DNA from: a virus
Direction: 5' to 3' (one strand)
IMG/VR virus record: IMGVR_UViG_3300043464_001103
Location: 1-44,369 of that record
Length of the DNA stretch: 44,369 nucleotides
The translations under genes and the position numbers were made by a program. The notes under the pieces are model-generated. The model was not told the DNA's origin. It did no database searches and saw only the letters and a program-made list of their open reading frames with translations. Positions 23,901-31,694 of the stretch are shown in pieces (within the stretch, counting starts at the first letter, position 1; every line of letters begins with the position of its first letter).

Positions 23901-26900
23901 CCATCGTGCGCTACAATGGGTATGTTGGCAGACTGGAGCAGGACGGGCAGCGGTTTGTGGTGCGGGCACCTGATCAAGAGGTTGAGCTATCAGGTGAGGA
24001 CTTGGTGGAGGTGGTGCTTGAACGCGATCCTGCCACCACCCGTGAACTGTTCGTGAAGGAGTTGGGTGCAACCGAGGTGAACCTCGTTGAAGGTAAGTTC
24101 ACACCTGCCCCATCCGGTCTTGCCATCATTTCCCCAACCGGGGTGCGACTGGTGCCACAAAACCGCACACTCAGCAAGAACGTGGTGCAGACACCAGACG
24201 GCATGGCATTCAGGGTGCTTGACCCAGCCAAAGGCAGGATCACTTTGCTCACTGGGCAACAGGCGCAACAGGCGATGGATGCGATGCTGGAGGCAGCAGG
24301 ACGGCAGGAGGCAGCGGGGCGCAAGGTAAGCTACTCGCTGGGACGGGCGACACAGTCTGCACCTCAACAGGTAACAGGTGAGTTCTTCAGTAACCCAGAT
24401 AGTTTCTATCGGGTAATCGTTGGGGAAGAAGCACTTCAGGATATTCTGGACACAGGCACGGTGAGGACTAACGCCACAGAAAAGACCAAGGAAGGCATGA
24501 CTTTGGCTGAGAAAATGGCAGCTAGACCAACTGCATTCCCCTCGTTCAGCAAAGGCAATGCCAGCATGAGTTACGCGGGACAGAATGAAAACCACTCCAT
24601 TGTTGTGACGGAGGATGCCTCCATGCAACCTTCCACATCGGGCAGGCATTCAGCAGGAAAGACGATGTTCCCAACGGTTAATGGGGTCCACCAAAAATCC
24701 TTGAACAGCAACTTTGCTGTTTATAAGCACATGGGGGATGGCAAGTATGAAAAGGTGTTCGACAGCACAGAGGCAGCGGGGCAGAAGGTAAGCTACGCAC
24801 TCGCACCCGCCAAGTTCTCGGAGCAGGTGATGACCGAGCTTGAGAAAGAACTCGGCAAGGACCCGGCGCAACGGTGGGCAATGGCAATGGAGATCGTCAG
24901 GCGCATCTCCAAACTGTCCACAGAGGTGGATGCAATGGCAGCGGCAGACCTCACTGCTTCACAGCGCATTGAGGCGCAGAAGCAGTTCACGCAGAACCGC
25001 TATGAGGAACTGCTGAATGAGATGCCCCCCGGCCAAACCGATGAGGCGAAGTTCGAGGTGATGACCCAAGCACGCAAGGAGGGTGATGAATGGGCGAAGC
25101 AGAACAAAGCGGATGCCCCAGGACAACGGGAGCGCATCATCGGTTATCAGCGGATTGTGAACGCTGCTCTCATGGGGTTGCCCAAGAACCTGCGCACCGA
25201 CATTGGCGGGTTCCTCCAGGTTGCCGATGCTCGGTCTGCCACCACCGCACTCAAGGCAATCAAGAATCACATCGGCAAGATTGGGGACACAGTGGAGCGG
25301 TATCTGAAGGAGGAGTTCCAGACCGAGATCAAGGCACTCATCAAGCGTGGCAAGCCCAACCTCAAAGCCGGGGAGGCACCCTCCAGTAACATCGGTGCCG
25401 AGGCATCGAATCTGTTCGGGGTTGCTGCTGAGGCAATCAAGATGAACGAGGTGCAAACTCTCAAGGCAATATCAGATCGGGAGACTGAAATCCTCGACCC
25501 CAACAACAAGCCCACCCCCGAGCGGGAGCAGCAGTTGCGTGACGAGATCAACATCATCAACCTTGCGGGTGACCTCAAGAATGCCACTGCGGCTGAGTCG
25601 AAGGCACTGCTCGACACGTTGCAGGAAATCTATGACGGGGGATACCTCATCCGACTGGCGCGGGAGAACCAAAAGCGTGCGGTGGTCGAACGGTTGAAGG
25701 ACATGTTCAAAGTTGGCACTGGTCTGAAGACACCCCAAGAGGTCGAGGCAGCAATGGCGAAGATGAGGGCACGGGGCAAGGTCAAACTTTGGTGGGACAC
25801 CATCCTCCTGGAACTGGGTAGCTTCAATGACCTCATCTACATGCTGGCAGGGGAGAACTCCGAGTTTGCCCGTGAACTGCTGAACATGGAACGCAAATCT
25901 GACAACATGGTGCATGACCTCAACGATGCGATGGAGAAGGACGTGGGTGACTTCTTCACGCGCATAGCCGGATCTGAGATCAAGGGGCAGCACCTGCGTG
26001 CGGCAATGAGTCTGAACACCAAGAAGGGCAAACTGTGGTTGGGTGTGAACAAGGCAGGGCAACCCCCGGTGAAGCATGTGATCAAGATCGCAGGGCAACC
26101 TGATGCAGTGGAATACACCTCCCAGATGGAGGCAATCCACGATCTCATGATGTGGAGGCAACCGGACGGCAAGCGCAACATGGGGGGCAAGTATGACCTC
26201 AATGGTGAGCGCACATCCACCTGGGGCTATGATGACGCATGGGCGCAGGAGACCATGAACCAACTCACTCCCGAGGCATGGCAGTTGATGGACTGGTTGA
26301 CCCAGCAATACAAAGACGAGTATGCGGTCATCGACCCATTGGTGCGTGACCGTCTGGGTGTGATGCTGCCACAGAACCCACTCTACTCCCCGCTCACCAA
26401 CTCCCCTGCGCAGGTGCAGGCAGGGCAGATGACCAACCCGGTCACAGGGGCAGCGGTCAACGGCAGCATGGGGATCACCTCTCCCGCACTGAAGACCCGC
26501 AACACCTCAATCAATAAGCCTCGCAAAGGTGACGCACTGAAAGTGTTCATGGCGCACTCTCGGCAGATGAATCACTGGATTGCCAATTACGACTTTGCAC
26601 GCACCATGCAGCAGTTGTTCCTCAGCCGTGAAATGCTCGACTATGTGGAGGCAAAGGGCGGGGAGGCAGCAGTGAGGATGCTCCTAGCCCGAGTGGACAT
26701 GGCAGTGCTTGGGGGGATGCGGGACAGTGGAGTCCAGCTTGCCATCGACGGGGCACTGAAGGATGCAGCAGGACGTGCGGCTGCGTCTGCAATCCTTGGC
26801 CGGGTGTCTACTCTTGCAGTGCAATCGACCCAACTCTTCGCAGGCAGCATGAAGATGCCGCAGTCCACCTTCCTGCGTCTGTTCGGGAAACTAAGTGCCG

Positions 26901-27787
26901 GGCAACTCGACTGGTCGGGCACCAAGAATAGCCAGTTCATCCAACGCCGAATCGCGCAGAAGTCGCCACTGGTGCAGGAGGCAATGCGTGGGTTGCTCAA
27001 CGCCACCAGTCCGAGTCTGATCAAGAACCAGCAGCGCAGGTTGGCTGAGTTGCTGGCAGGCACCGATGCTTACTTCACTGCTGCCACCCACACCATGATC
27101 TACCACCACCAACTTGAGGTGGCAAAGGGGTTGGGCATGAAAGGGGCAGAGGCAGAGCAGTTTGCGATGGACGAGGCAGACAGGTTGACCGAGGAGGTGG
27201 CGCAACCCGTTCGCCAGTCCCAACGGTCTCTGCTCGAACTGCGCAATTCGCAGACATGGGGAGGACGGGTGGGGTGGGCATTCGCCTCCGAGGCACGGCA
27301 GAAACTTGCCATCCTGATGGTGGCTGCGGACAAGGTGAAGACCGACCCAAGCTGGAACAACATCGGGGAACTGGCACGGGTGGCAAACTACGTCTTCATG
27401 ATCAACGGTTTGCTGGTGCAGATGTGGAAGAGGTCATGGTTGCTTGCCCGAACCCCCGGCGGGGACGATGAGGACTTCGACTGGAAGGGCATTGTCTTGT
27501 CCTCCCTGGCATCACCGCTCACAGGTGCCCCAGGTTGGCAGGTGCTCACCGACACAGGCAACATGCTCTCAGCGGGTATGCGATCTGAGGGTGCGGTCAA
27601 ACGTATGGTCGCCACCATTACCGGAGAGGATCAACCCTATGACGGAGACCCCGTGAAATTCATGAAGGATGCCGAGCTTATCCTCGGTGCCTTGTCCCTG
27701 TTTTCGGACACTGCGGCAACCCTTTCGGGGTATTCCCACGTAGTAACCGACCTCGCAAAACTGATTGACGCACAGACTGAGGACTGA
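20918..27787 (+). CDS. Giant internal virion protein, gp16-like (2289 aa)
   Basis: It is by position and size the largest core protein of the ejection apparatus; T7 gp16 is about 1318 residues. The N-terminal part is helical. A hydrophobic stretch lies around residues 424-490 (STLALVPMAMMGPGGMMVA; ISDLSGFVMAGLDKI), a small SH3-like segment at about 988-1035 (AIVRYNGYVGRLEQDG), and the C-terminal half is a long helical region. I do not see the T7 lysozyme-type transglycosylase motif. A module at residues about 1139-1293 (FYRVIVGEEALQDILDTGT, FPSFSKGNASMSYA) is flanked by DNA direct repeats and could be an ADP-ribosyltransferase-like fold; that is tentative. Such large phage proteins often carry extra effector domains. 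Confidence 0.75.
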   Translation: MPLLDEDTAIGLAQKHMSMGAMGPEPIDPLEVKALDEYTIHQQELGLPLFPAYEAKARTELEGYRSIFTDLKKVDEWEPSMKQVAATSPDPDKARQMFANSMFLAKELGKSVAEVQANYNEWMGGYSQKVWGKRVADTAGFYGMAQGHVKKETEAEDTGSEAMRLALTSAALGTNDSVGDYQKWREKTAGKEPSKDAHLAFSFTYSKVKSQIEDKKHIVSGAVSALKQMMSGEGATAGTDTRIVDALVDMDPKDRPLVLAAIMAGAQATGEASDKDWTTLFPQIGESFSRILTSAWGGVGRQELEQNLITVKAEYLGGKDGKMLLPESPVTSPEQARDLVEKTLLEVIGKKTGLMQMGTGSSTGMGGGPVSVSPIGEEGTKRYRTPTEQERRLINSELNRVTRINQITREIENAAVATDPVKALFANSIGSTLALVPMAMMGPGGMMVAAKAYSGMEYDKVRLMYPTIPEDKVSMISDLSGFVMAGLDKIEGDFLTGKLPSVSHLIKKGIFSTVVGRMGLRAVEGVLIQNFQEFTQDASRLVIQDLAAAVDSDVEGTDLSEWSGFWDERLDVAIDMIPLNLIGLGAGTYNDFSNAVDAMKRREYLNLAGINDEAAAPIIDLANKGDEEGSQAALREAFLNRDPEVARAASERMGPAAQATQRFDTLLTQNFTPRYTQEGDNHILTFPDGRVIKAESWGEARWYMEQAMGDKLSEEITVVADMANFFTGQQREGMTERVDMIPKKRTQQQEVEAGTITEEQARERAAIAGEAFGLTPEEAQEETWTVLGRNTVDTQEEVAKSAIDLFEGAGVDTVMEEVVEGRLKVALDKKRYSMDQVKRFIAQVESVTNEKFLVADTEQGVIEAISAIVVADVIGRRKDGTQLPAGLVTRGMLQAVQRQSTPQANRKLMGMVQAFRSFFRQVFARARALNKAKAEGTLGKEYQGFVDELLGVDPQVRELNVAATEARATATAVATGETQQTPMEKQAASSLKLGAIVRYNGYVGRLEQDGQRFVVRAPDQEVELSGEDLVEVVLERDPATTRELFVKELGATEVNLVEGKFTPAPSGLAIISPTGVRLVPQNRTLSKNVVQTPDGMAFRVLDPAKGRITLLTGQQAQQAMDAMLEAAGRQEAAGRKVSYSLGRATQSAPQQVTGEFFSNPDSFYRVIVGEEALQDILDTGTVRTNATEKTKEGMTLAEKMAARPTAFPSFSKGNASMSYAGQNENHSIVVTEDASMQPSTSGRHSAGKTMFPTVNGVHQKSLNSNFAVYKHMGDGKYEKVFDSTEAAGQKVSYALAPAKFSEQVMTELEKELGKDPAQRWAMAMEIVRRISKLSTEVDAMAAADLTASQRIEAQKQFTQNRYEELLNEMPPGQTDEAKFEVMTQARKEGDEWAKQNKADAPGQRERIIGYQRIVNAALMGLPKNLRTDIGGFLQVADARSATTALKAIKNHIGKIGDTVERYLKEEFQTEIKALIKRGKPNLKAGEAPSSNIGAEASNLFGVAAEAIKMNEVQTLKAISDRETEILDPNNKPTPEREQQLRDEINIINLAGDLKNATAAESKALLDTLQEIYDGGYLIRLARENQKRAVVERLKDMFKVGTGLKTPQEVEAAMAKMRARGKVKLWWDTILLELGSFNDLIYMLAGENSEFARELLNMERKSDNMVHDLNDAMEKDVGDFFTRIAGSEIKGQHLRAAMSLNTKKGKLWLGVNKAGQPPVKHVIKIAGQPDAVEYTSQMEAIHDLMMWRQPDGKRNMGGKYDLNGERTSTWGYDDAWAQETMNQLTPEAWQLMDWLTQQYKDEYAVIDPLVRDRLGVMLPQNPLYSPLTNSPAQVQAGQMTNPVTGAAVNGSMGITSPALKTRNTSINKPRKGDALKVFMAHSRQMNHWIANYDFARTMQQLFLSREMLDYVEAKGGEAAVRMLLARVDMAVLGGMRDSGVQLAIDGALKDAAGRAAASAILGRVSTLAVQSTQLFAGSMKMPQSTFLRLFGKLSAGQLDWSGTKNSQFIQRRIAQKSPLVQEAMRGLLNATSPSLIKNQQRRLAELLAGTDAYFTAATHTMIYHHQLEVAKGLGMKGAEAEQFAMDEADRLTEEVAQPVRQSQRSLLELRNSQTWGGRVGWAFASEARQKLAILMVAADKVKTDPSWNNIGELARVANYVFMINGLLVQMWKRSWLLARTPGGDDEDFDWKGIVLSSLASPLTGAPGWQVLTDTGNMLSAGMRSEGAVKRMVATITGEDQPYDGDPVKFMKDAELILGALSLFSDTAATLSGYSHVVTDLAKLIDAQTED
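24308..24796 (+). repeat. 27-bp direct repeats bracketing an inserted protein module
   Basis: The 27-bp sequences at 24308-24334 and 24770-24796 differ at only two positions and are 462 nt apart (154 codons), so the module is in frame. They encode the peptide AAGxKVSY on both sides. The DNA between is visibly more AT-rich than its flanks. A module inserted through recombination at a short duplicated target is the simplest reading. Confidence 0.75.
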
Positions 27788-27801
27788 TACCCTTCCCCGT
27801 T

Positions 27802-28053
27802 ATGAACCTCCGCACCGTCTCCTCTACCTCCTCATGGGCAGCGTTGCCCGACCTCTACGCACAGGAGGTGGACATCCTGAACTCCACAGGTGAGTCCCTT
27901 GAACTGCGATATGCCGGAGAGACATCTGCTGGGCAGCAGATCACTATTCCCGATGGAGGTAGCGTCACCTTGTCGGTTATCTCCAACGCCAAGGAAGTGG
28001 AGATTAAAGCCACCACTGGGGCAGCAGGTGTGCAAATCATCGTTTCACCATGA
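27802..28053 (+). CDS. Small beta-rich virion protein (83 aa)
   Basis: The product (MNLRTVSSTSSWAALPDLY) is mostly short beta-strands with Thr/Ser/Ile alternation (GQQITIPDGGSVTLSVIS), suggesting a beta-sandwich or baseplate-like fold. It is probably a tail or fibre accessory. It starts 15 nt after the giant protein, context CCGTTATG, and its stop overlaps the next gene (ATGA). No family is recognised. Confidence 0.6.
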   Translation: MNLRTVSSTSSWAALPDLYAQEVDILNSTGESLELRYAGETSAGQQITIPDGGSVTLSVISNAKEVEIKATTGAAGVQIIVSP

Positions 28054-28757
28054 GCAGGTTCCCTTCACGCAGATTCGGCCCTCCCCTTAATGCAGGTGGG
28101 GGTGGCAGCACTGGACTTCCAGCAAGTGTTACATTTGCCTTTGATGCTCGTTTGCTGACACTGGCAGACACCACAGAAATTGATAGCACAACAAACATCT
28201 GGAACTCAGATGTTGGCAGTTACACGGCAGGGCAATCAGACGCAGATCGTCGTCCGCAAGTATCTACAAACTCATCAGAGAGTGGAACTGAACGCACAGT
28301 TGTATTTGACGCAACAACAGATGAGGAGGATTTGCTGCTGCTGACTCCGGCACCTTCACTATCTGGTCCATTTTCCCTGTTCTTCAAAGTCAAGACTACC
28401 GTTAATGGAGGTATGCTTGCGGTTGATGAACCACCAACTAAGTTCATCTGCGCCATCTCCGTTGAGGGTGCAGGGATGAAGCTGCTGTTTGGCAGCGGGG
28501 GAACTGTTATCGAAAGCACCGAGGCACCAACGCTCAATGATAGTTCGTTCCACACTATTGAAGTTCATCGCAATGGGGCTGACTTAGTTGAGTGGTTTGT
28601 CGATGGCACTGCATATAGCTCAGGAACCAACACCGAAACCATCTCTTTTGACGCGATCTGCAACTCCTTTGGTGGCAACCTGGAGTGCGTGGTGTTCTGT
28701 GACACCCGTGTGTCTGTTGGCGATCAAACTCAGATTCGTTCGTACCTTGCTGCATGA
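28050..28757 (+). CDS. LamG/concanavalin-like lectin-domain tail protein
   Basis: The 235-residue product begins with a short Arg/Gly-rich lead, then folds like a LamG-type lectin: a strand starting VTFAFDARLLTLADTTEID, an RTVVFD strand, then SGPFSLFFKVKTTVNGGML, the signature FHTIEVHRNGADLVEWFVDG, and closing strands. Such domains bind glycans, so a receptor-binding or fibre-tip role is likely. The gene is noticeably more AT-rich than its neighbours, which suggests horizontal acquisition. It is coupled by ATGA overlaps to genes on both sides. Confidence 0.7.
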   Translation: MSRFPSRRFGPPLNAGGGGSTGLPASVTFAFDARLLTLADTTEIDSTTNIWNSDVGSYTAGQSDADRRPQVSTNSSESGTERTVVFDATTDEEDLLLLTPAPSLSGPFSLFFKVKTTVNGGMLAVDEPPTKFICAISVEGAGMKLLFGSGGTVIESTEAPTLNDSSFHTIEVHRNGADLVEWFVDGTAYSSGTNTETISFDAICNSFGGNLECVVFCDTRVSVGDQTQIRSYLAA

Positions 28758-29734
28758 AGAGGCGTGGTGGCAGATTCGGCATGATGGGGTCTCCTGTCAC
28801 CCCTGAAAGTGTGCAGATGTTCTCCCGTGGTTTTGCTATACAGCCCAACCCCATTGTGGATTTGAGCACTGGCACCCGTGCTGGGCAGTTGCAGGAGTTC
28901 ATCGTGCTGGATAACCCCAATGATCCTGCTGCCCTGATTGCCTACTACTCCGCATGGTCGAATGGTGCAGGCGACTCAACTGCGATCTGGCGATGCACAG
29001 GCACCAAGGCTGCTCCTAGCGTGTGGAGCAACCACACCGAGGTGTTGACCGCCGATGACGCTGGGATGGACTACGTGCGCCTCGGCAGTGTGACATGGGA
29101 TGGGTCAACCTATCGGTTCTTCCTGAGTGGTGGTGCAGATGGAGTTTATCGGGTCAACTCAGCAGACGGCATCGACCTATCTGCAACCCCAGTGTCGATG
29201 ATGACTCAAGCTGGGCAAGGAGCGGAGGAGGCTGGAGCAGTTTCCCTCTTCGCCGCCATCATCATCGACGGCACCCATTGGGGTGTTTACACAGTTGACT
29301 CGGCAACCCCAAGTGCCCGTTTCCGGCTTGCCACATCGCCTACGGGTGACACCTGGACAAAGACAGACGACACCATCCTTGCCCCCGGTGGCAGTGGTCC
29401 TGACAGTGGCGGGTTTGAGTGGCACTTCCTCAATGTGGTGGGGACGAACTTGGTCATGTCTTATGAGGCGTGGAATGGGGTGGACGCATGGACAGGGAAC
29501 ATCGCATACGCTCCCCTGTCTGGGTTCACTGGCACTTGGGCCAAACTGCCCGCCCCTGTGCTCGTAGCGGACCCTGAGAGCACCTTTGCACAGGTCAATG
29601 TGGCTACCCCCAGTTTCCGCAAGATCGCAGGAACATGGTACACCTTTTTCCAAGGCGTGAATGAAGTTCCTAGCGTACCTACTGGAAATGGTGGACCTTG
29701 GAAAATTGGCATCGCAGCCCTCAACCCCGCTTAA
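28754..29734 (+). CDS. Five-bladed beta-propeller (GH43-like) tail protein
   Basis: The 326-residue product shows the repeated blade pattern of GH43/GH32-like five-bladed propellers: IAYYSAWSNGAGDSTAIW, a VTWDGSTYRFFLSGG strand pair, LFAAIIIDGTHWGVYT, then LVMSYEAWNGVDAWTG and a final FRKIAGTWYTFF. Catalytic acidic residues typical of active glycosidases are not obvious, so it may bind or hydrolyse surface polysaccharide. Following the lectin-like gene, it suggests a tail-spike or fibre module recognising host glycans. It overlaps the preceding gene by 4 nt. Confidence 0.65.
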   Translation: MKRRGGRFGMMGSPVTPESVQMFSRGFAIQPNPIVDLSTGTRAGQLQEFIVLDNPNDPAALIAYYSAWSNGAGDSTAIWRCTGTKAAPSVWSNHTEVLTADDAGMDYVRLGSVTWDGSTYRFFLSGGADGVYRVNSADGIDLSATPVSMMTQAGQGAEEAGAVSLFAAIIIDGTHWGVYTVDSATPSARFRLATSPTGDTWTKTDDTILAPGGSGPDSGGFEWHFLNVVGTNLVMSYEAWNGVDAWTGNIAYAPLSGFTGTWAKLPAPVLVADPESTFAQVNVATPSFRKIAGTWYTFFQGVNEVPSVPTGNGGPWKIGIAALNPA

Positions 29735-29738
29735 CATT

Positions 29739-30050
29739 ATGAGCAAAGCCTCCGCTATCCACCGCATTGCCCAGCAGGACACACCACAGATGGTGGATGT
29801 CCCTGACACATGGAGCGGATTGATCGTGTGGGCATTGGGCAGATTCGGTGGGATCGTGGTTGCCACAGCGTTCCTTGCCTACGCATGGCATGATGGCAAT
29901 GAGTCCCACAAGAAGCAGACGGAGAGGCTTATCACTCTTTTGGAGAACAAGGCAAGGACAGACACCGAATTAGCGACTGCGCTCAAGGGTCTATCTGTTG
30001 CCATCGACGAAGTAGCAAAGGACGCAAAGCAAGCCCACTTCCGCCCATGA
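29739..30050 (+). CDS. Single-pass membrane protein of the lysis region (103 aa)
   Basis: Residues about 27-50 (LIVWALGRFGGIVVATAFLAYAW in parts) form one transmembrane helix, followed by a charged coiled-coil domain (HKKQTERLITLLENKARTD). This is the layout of several phage lysis-region proteins such as spanin-like or antiholin-like proteins. It directly precedes the holin candidate, overlapping its ATG (ATGA). The start context is ACATTATG. The function is inferred only from topology and place. Confidence 0.55.
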   Translation: MSKASAIHRIAQQDTPQMVDVPDTWSGLIVWALGRFGGIVVATAFLAYAWHDGNESHKKQTERLITLLENKARTDTELATALKGLSVAIDEVAKDAKQAHFRP

Positions 30051-30355
30051 GTTTCCCCGATCCCATTTTCCGAAAGCGGAAACGACAAGAGAAACCAAAC
30101 CTCAAAGCCAAAGACATCCCCATGAAACTCATCTTCAAGTTCCTCAGTCCCTACCTCACCAGTTGGAAAACCACCCTTGCTGGTATTGGCATGGTGCTAA
30201 GTGGTGCCTCAACCATCGTGCATGAAGTAGCCACCCTCGCATCGGGTGGCACTCCTGACATCGAAATCATTTCAATGGCAGCAGGCACCGTGGTCGGTGG
30301 TGTTGGTCTCATCACCGCACGGGACGCAAACAAGTCCACCGAGCAGTCCAAGTGA
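30047..30355 (+). CDS. Holin candidate
   Basis: The 102-residue product has two hydrophobic helices: residues about 40-60 (LTSWKTTLAGIGMVLSGAS and onward) and about 73-92 (IEIISMAAGTVVGGVGLIT). It ends ARDANKSTEQSK, a charged tail with an ARD-N motif seen in many small phage holins. The ATGA overlap with the upstream gene favours the start at 30047; MKLIFKFLS (30122) is an alternative. Holins form the membrane lesion that frees the endolysin coded downstream. Confidence 0.65.
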   Translation: MSFPDPIFRKRKRQEKPNLKAKDIPMKLIFKFLSPYLTSWKTTLAGIGMVLSGASTIVHEVATLASGGTPDIEIISMAAGTVVGGVGLITARDANKSTEQSK

Positions 30356-30381
30356 CCCGCAACGCCCATCGCCGTCACTGA

Positions 30382-30492
30382 TTGAACAGGGTCAAGGCTG
30401 CTTCGAAGTTGGCATTCATCCTGTTGGTCTCAGTGACGGTGTGTGGGTTTGTGATCTACACCTTCCTCACCATCATCACATGTCCCCCATGA
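30382..30492 (+). CDS. 36-residue membrane peptide, TTG start
   Basis: The frame opens at a TTG immediately after an in-frame stop and encodes an N-terminal positive patch (NRVKAASK), then a perfect transmembrane segment (LAFILLVSVTVCGFVIYTF) and ends CPP. Its stop overlaps the ATG of the next gene (ATGA). This coupling and the hydrophobic helix are good evidence for translation despite its length. It may be a lysis regulator or a second membrane pore component. The unusual start codon lowers confidence. Confidence 0.55.
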   Translation: MNRVKAASKLAFILLVSVTVCGFVIYTFLTIITCPP

Positions 30493-30779
30493 ACCACCCT
30501 GCATTCTCCCCACTCGCTGAGGCACCACCTCCCTCACCCTTCCCTACCATCCACCAACTCGCTATGTCTGATCCCCACCCATCCGGCATTGCCGATCATG
30601 TCTTTGAGGCGCATGAATCCGCGAAGGCAAGGCTGAGCAGGAGCGGGAGCGGGAGCGCGGTGGCTCAGGTCTCGGTGAACACGATCAATGGCGCAATCGA
30701 ACTCATCCCCCAAGACCGTTCCATCCTCGACAAGTTGAAGGCACTCGGGGCTGAGGTCACAGTCACAATAAACTGGTAA
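30489..30779 (+). CDS. Hypothetical lysis-region protein (96 aa)
   Basis: The start is chosen by the ATGA overlap with the 36-residue membrane ORF. The N-terminal third is Pro-rich (MNHPAFSPLAEAPPPSPFP), the middle contains a Ser/Gly/Arg low-complexity patch, and the C-terminus is a small alpha/beta unit (NTINGAIELIPQDRSILDK) ending VTVTINW. No lipobox or signal peptide is evident, so it is not an obvious outer-membrane spanin. An internal ATG at 30564 is an alternative start. The function is unknown. Confidence 0.5.
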   Translation: MNHPAFSPLAEAPPPSPFPTIHQLAMSDPHPSGIADHVFEAHESAKARLSRSGSGSAVAQVSVNTINGAIELIPQDRSILDKLKALGAEVTVTINW

Positions 30780-30783
30780 CTCT

Positions 30784-31245
30784 ATGAACATCTCGAACAA
30801 AGGCGTTGGTCTGGTGAAGCACTTCGAGGGGTTGTTCATCATGTCCTACCTCTGCCCTGCACAGGTCTGGACGATTGGCTATGGGCACACAGGTATCACA
30901 CACAACGATGGCACGGTGAAGCGTGGGATGAAGATCACGCAGGAGAAGGCAGAGGGGTTGCTGGCGATGGACCTCAATACCAAGTATGCGCCGGACGTAA
31001 TCAGGATGGTCAAGGTGCCCCTCACTCAGAACCAGTTCGATGCGTTGGTGTCCTTCCACTTCAACACGGGGGCGTTGGGCAAGTCCACCCTCCTGCGCAA
31101 GCTCAATGCGGGTGACTACAAGGGTGCTGCTGCTGAGTTCGGCAAGTGGACCCGAGGTGGAGGCAGAGTCCTGCCGGGGTTGGTGCGCAGACGCAAAGCA
31201 GAGAGGCACCTGTTCGAAACAGGGGAGTTGAACTTCTTCAACTAG
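30784..31245 (+). CDS. Endolysin, GH24 (T4-lysozyme-like) muramidase
   Basis: It cleaves peptidoglycan at N-acetylmuramic acid linkages for host lysis. The 153-residue product has the phage GH24 catalytic layout: Glu15 in KHFEGL, Cys24 in YLCPAQVWT at the position of the T4 Asp20, and Thr30 before IGYGHTG. The spacing of 9 and 6 residues matches the E-C-T variant known from P1-type lysozymes. No signal peptide or SAR segment is seen, so it probably needs a holin. Its stop abuts the convergent HNH gene (shared CTAG). Confidence 0.9.
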   Translation: MNISNKGVGLVKHFEGLFIMSYLCPAQVWTIGYGHTGITHNDGTVKRGMKITQEKAEGLLAMDLNTKYAPDVIRMVKVPLTQNQFDALVSFHFNTGALGKSTLLRKLNAGDYKGAAAEFGKWTRGGGRVLPGLVRRRKAERHLFETGELNFFN

Positions 31246-31694
31246 AACGGGCAGTTGTCATCCTCGACCTCGGGGATATGCACATACCCCTTCCTCCGCT
31301 CCTGATTACCCTTCGCCACGTTCTCCGCGCAGGTTATGATCTGAAGGTTGCCCATCTCATAGCCTCGGGTGTGGTCGATGCGATCCAGATGCAGGCAGGG
31401 GCGGGTGCATCCCTTGTTGTCCATATACTCCTGCTGCATCACCACCTCCCTGTACTCCTCTAAGGTGAGTTTCCACTCAATGCCCCGAGTCTTGGCGTTG
31501 GACTTCTTCTCGGCAAACGTGGTGCGCACCGGGTCCAGTATGCGGGTCAGGGTTGACCTGTGCATGGAGCAGAGTCGGTGCTTGGCAGGTTTGCGGTTAC
31601 CATCCCCTGTCCGACTCTCCCTGCGGCAGAACCTCACTGGGCATTTCCCCGGTCTGCACTCCTTGCGAAACTCGAAGTGACCCTCACCCTCCAT
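31242..31694 (-). CDS. HNH-family nuclease with zinc-binding N-terminus
   Basis: The 150-residue protein has an N-terminal Cys cluster (ECRPGKCPVRFC, later RLCSMH) likely to bind zinc, and a C-terminal HNH core: LHLDRIDHTRGYEMGNLQ followed by AENVAKGN, as in phage-type HNH endonucleases. It may nick DNA during recombination or packaging, or be a homing-type nuclease. The start at 31694 overlaps the SNF2 gene by 11 nt and has GGAGG upstream, one of the few clear Shine-Dalgarnos here. The end, EVEDDNCPF, resembles the acidic-Pro-Phe tip of bacterial SSB. Confidence 0.8.
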   Translation of the reverse strand: MEGEGHFEFRKECRPGKCPVRFCRRESRTGDGNRKPAKHRLCSMHRSTLTRILDPVRTTFAEKKSNAKTRGIEWKLTLEEYREVVMQQEYMDNKGCTRPCLHLDRIDHTRGYEMGNLQIITCAENVAKGNQERRKGYVHIPEVEDDNCPF

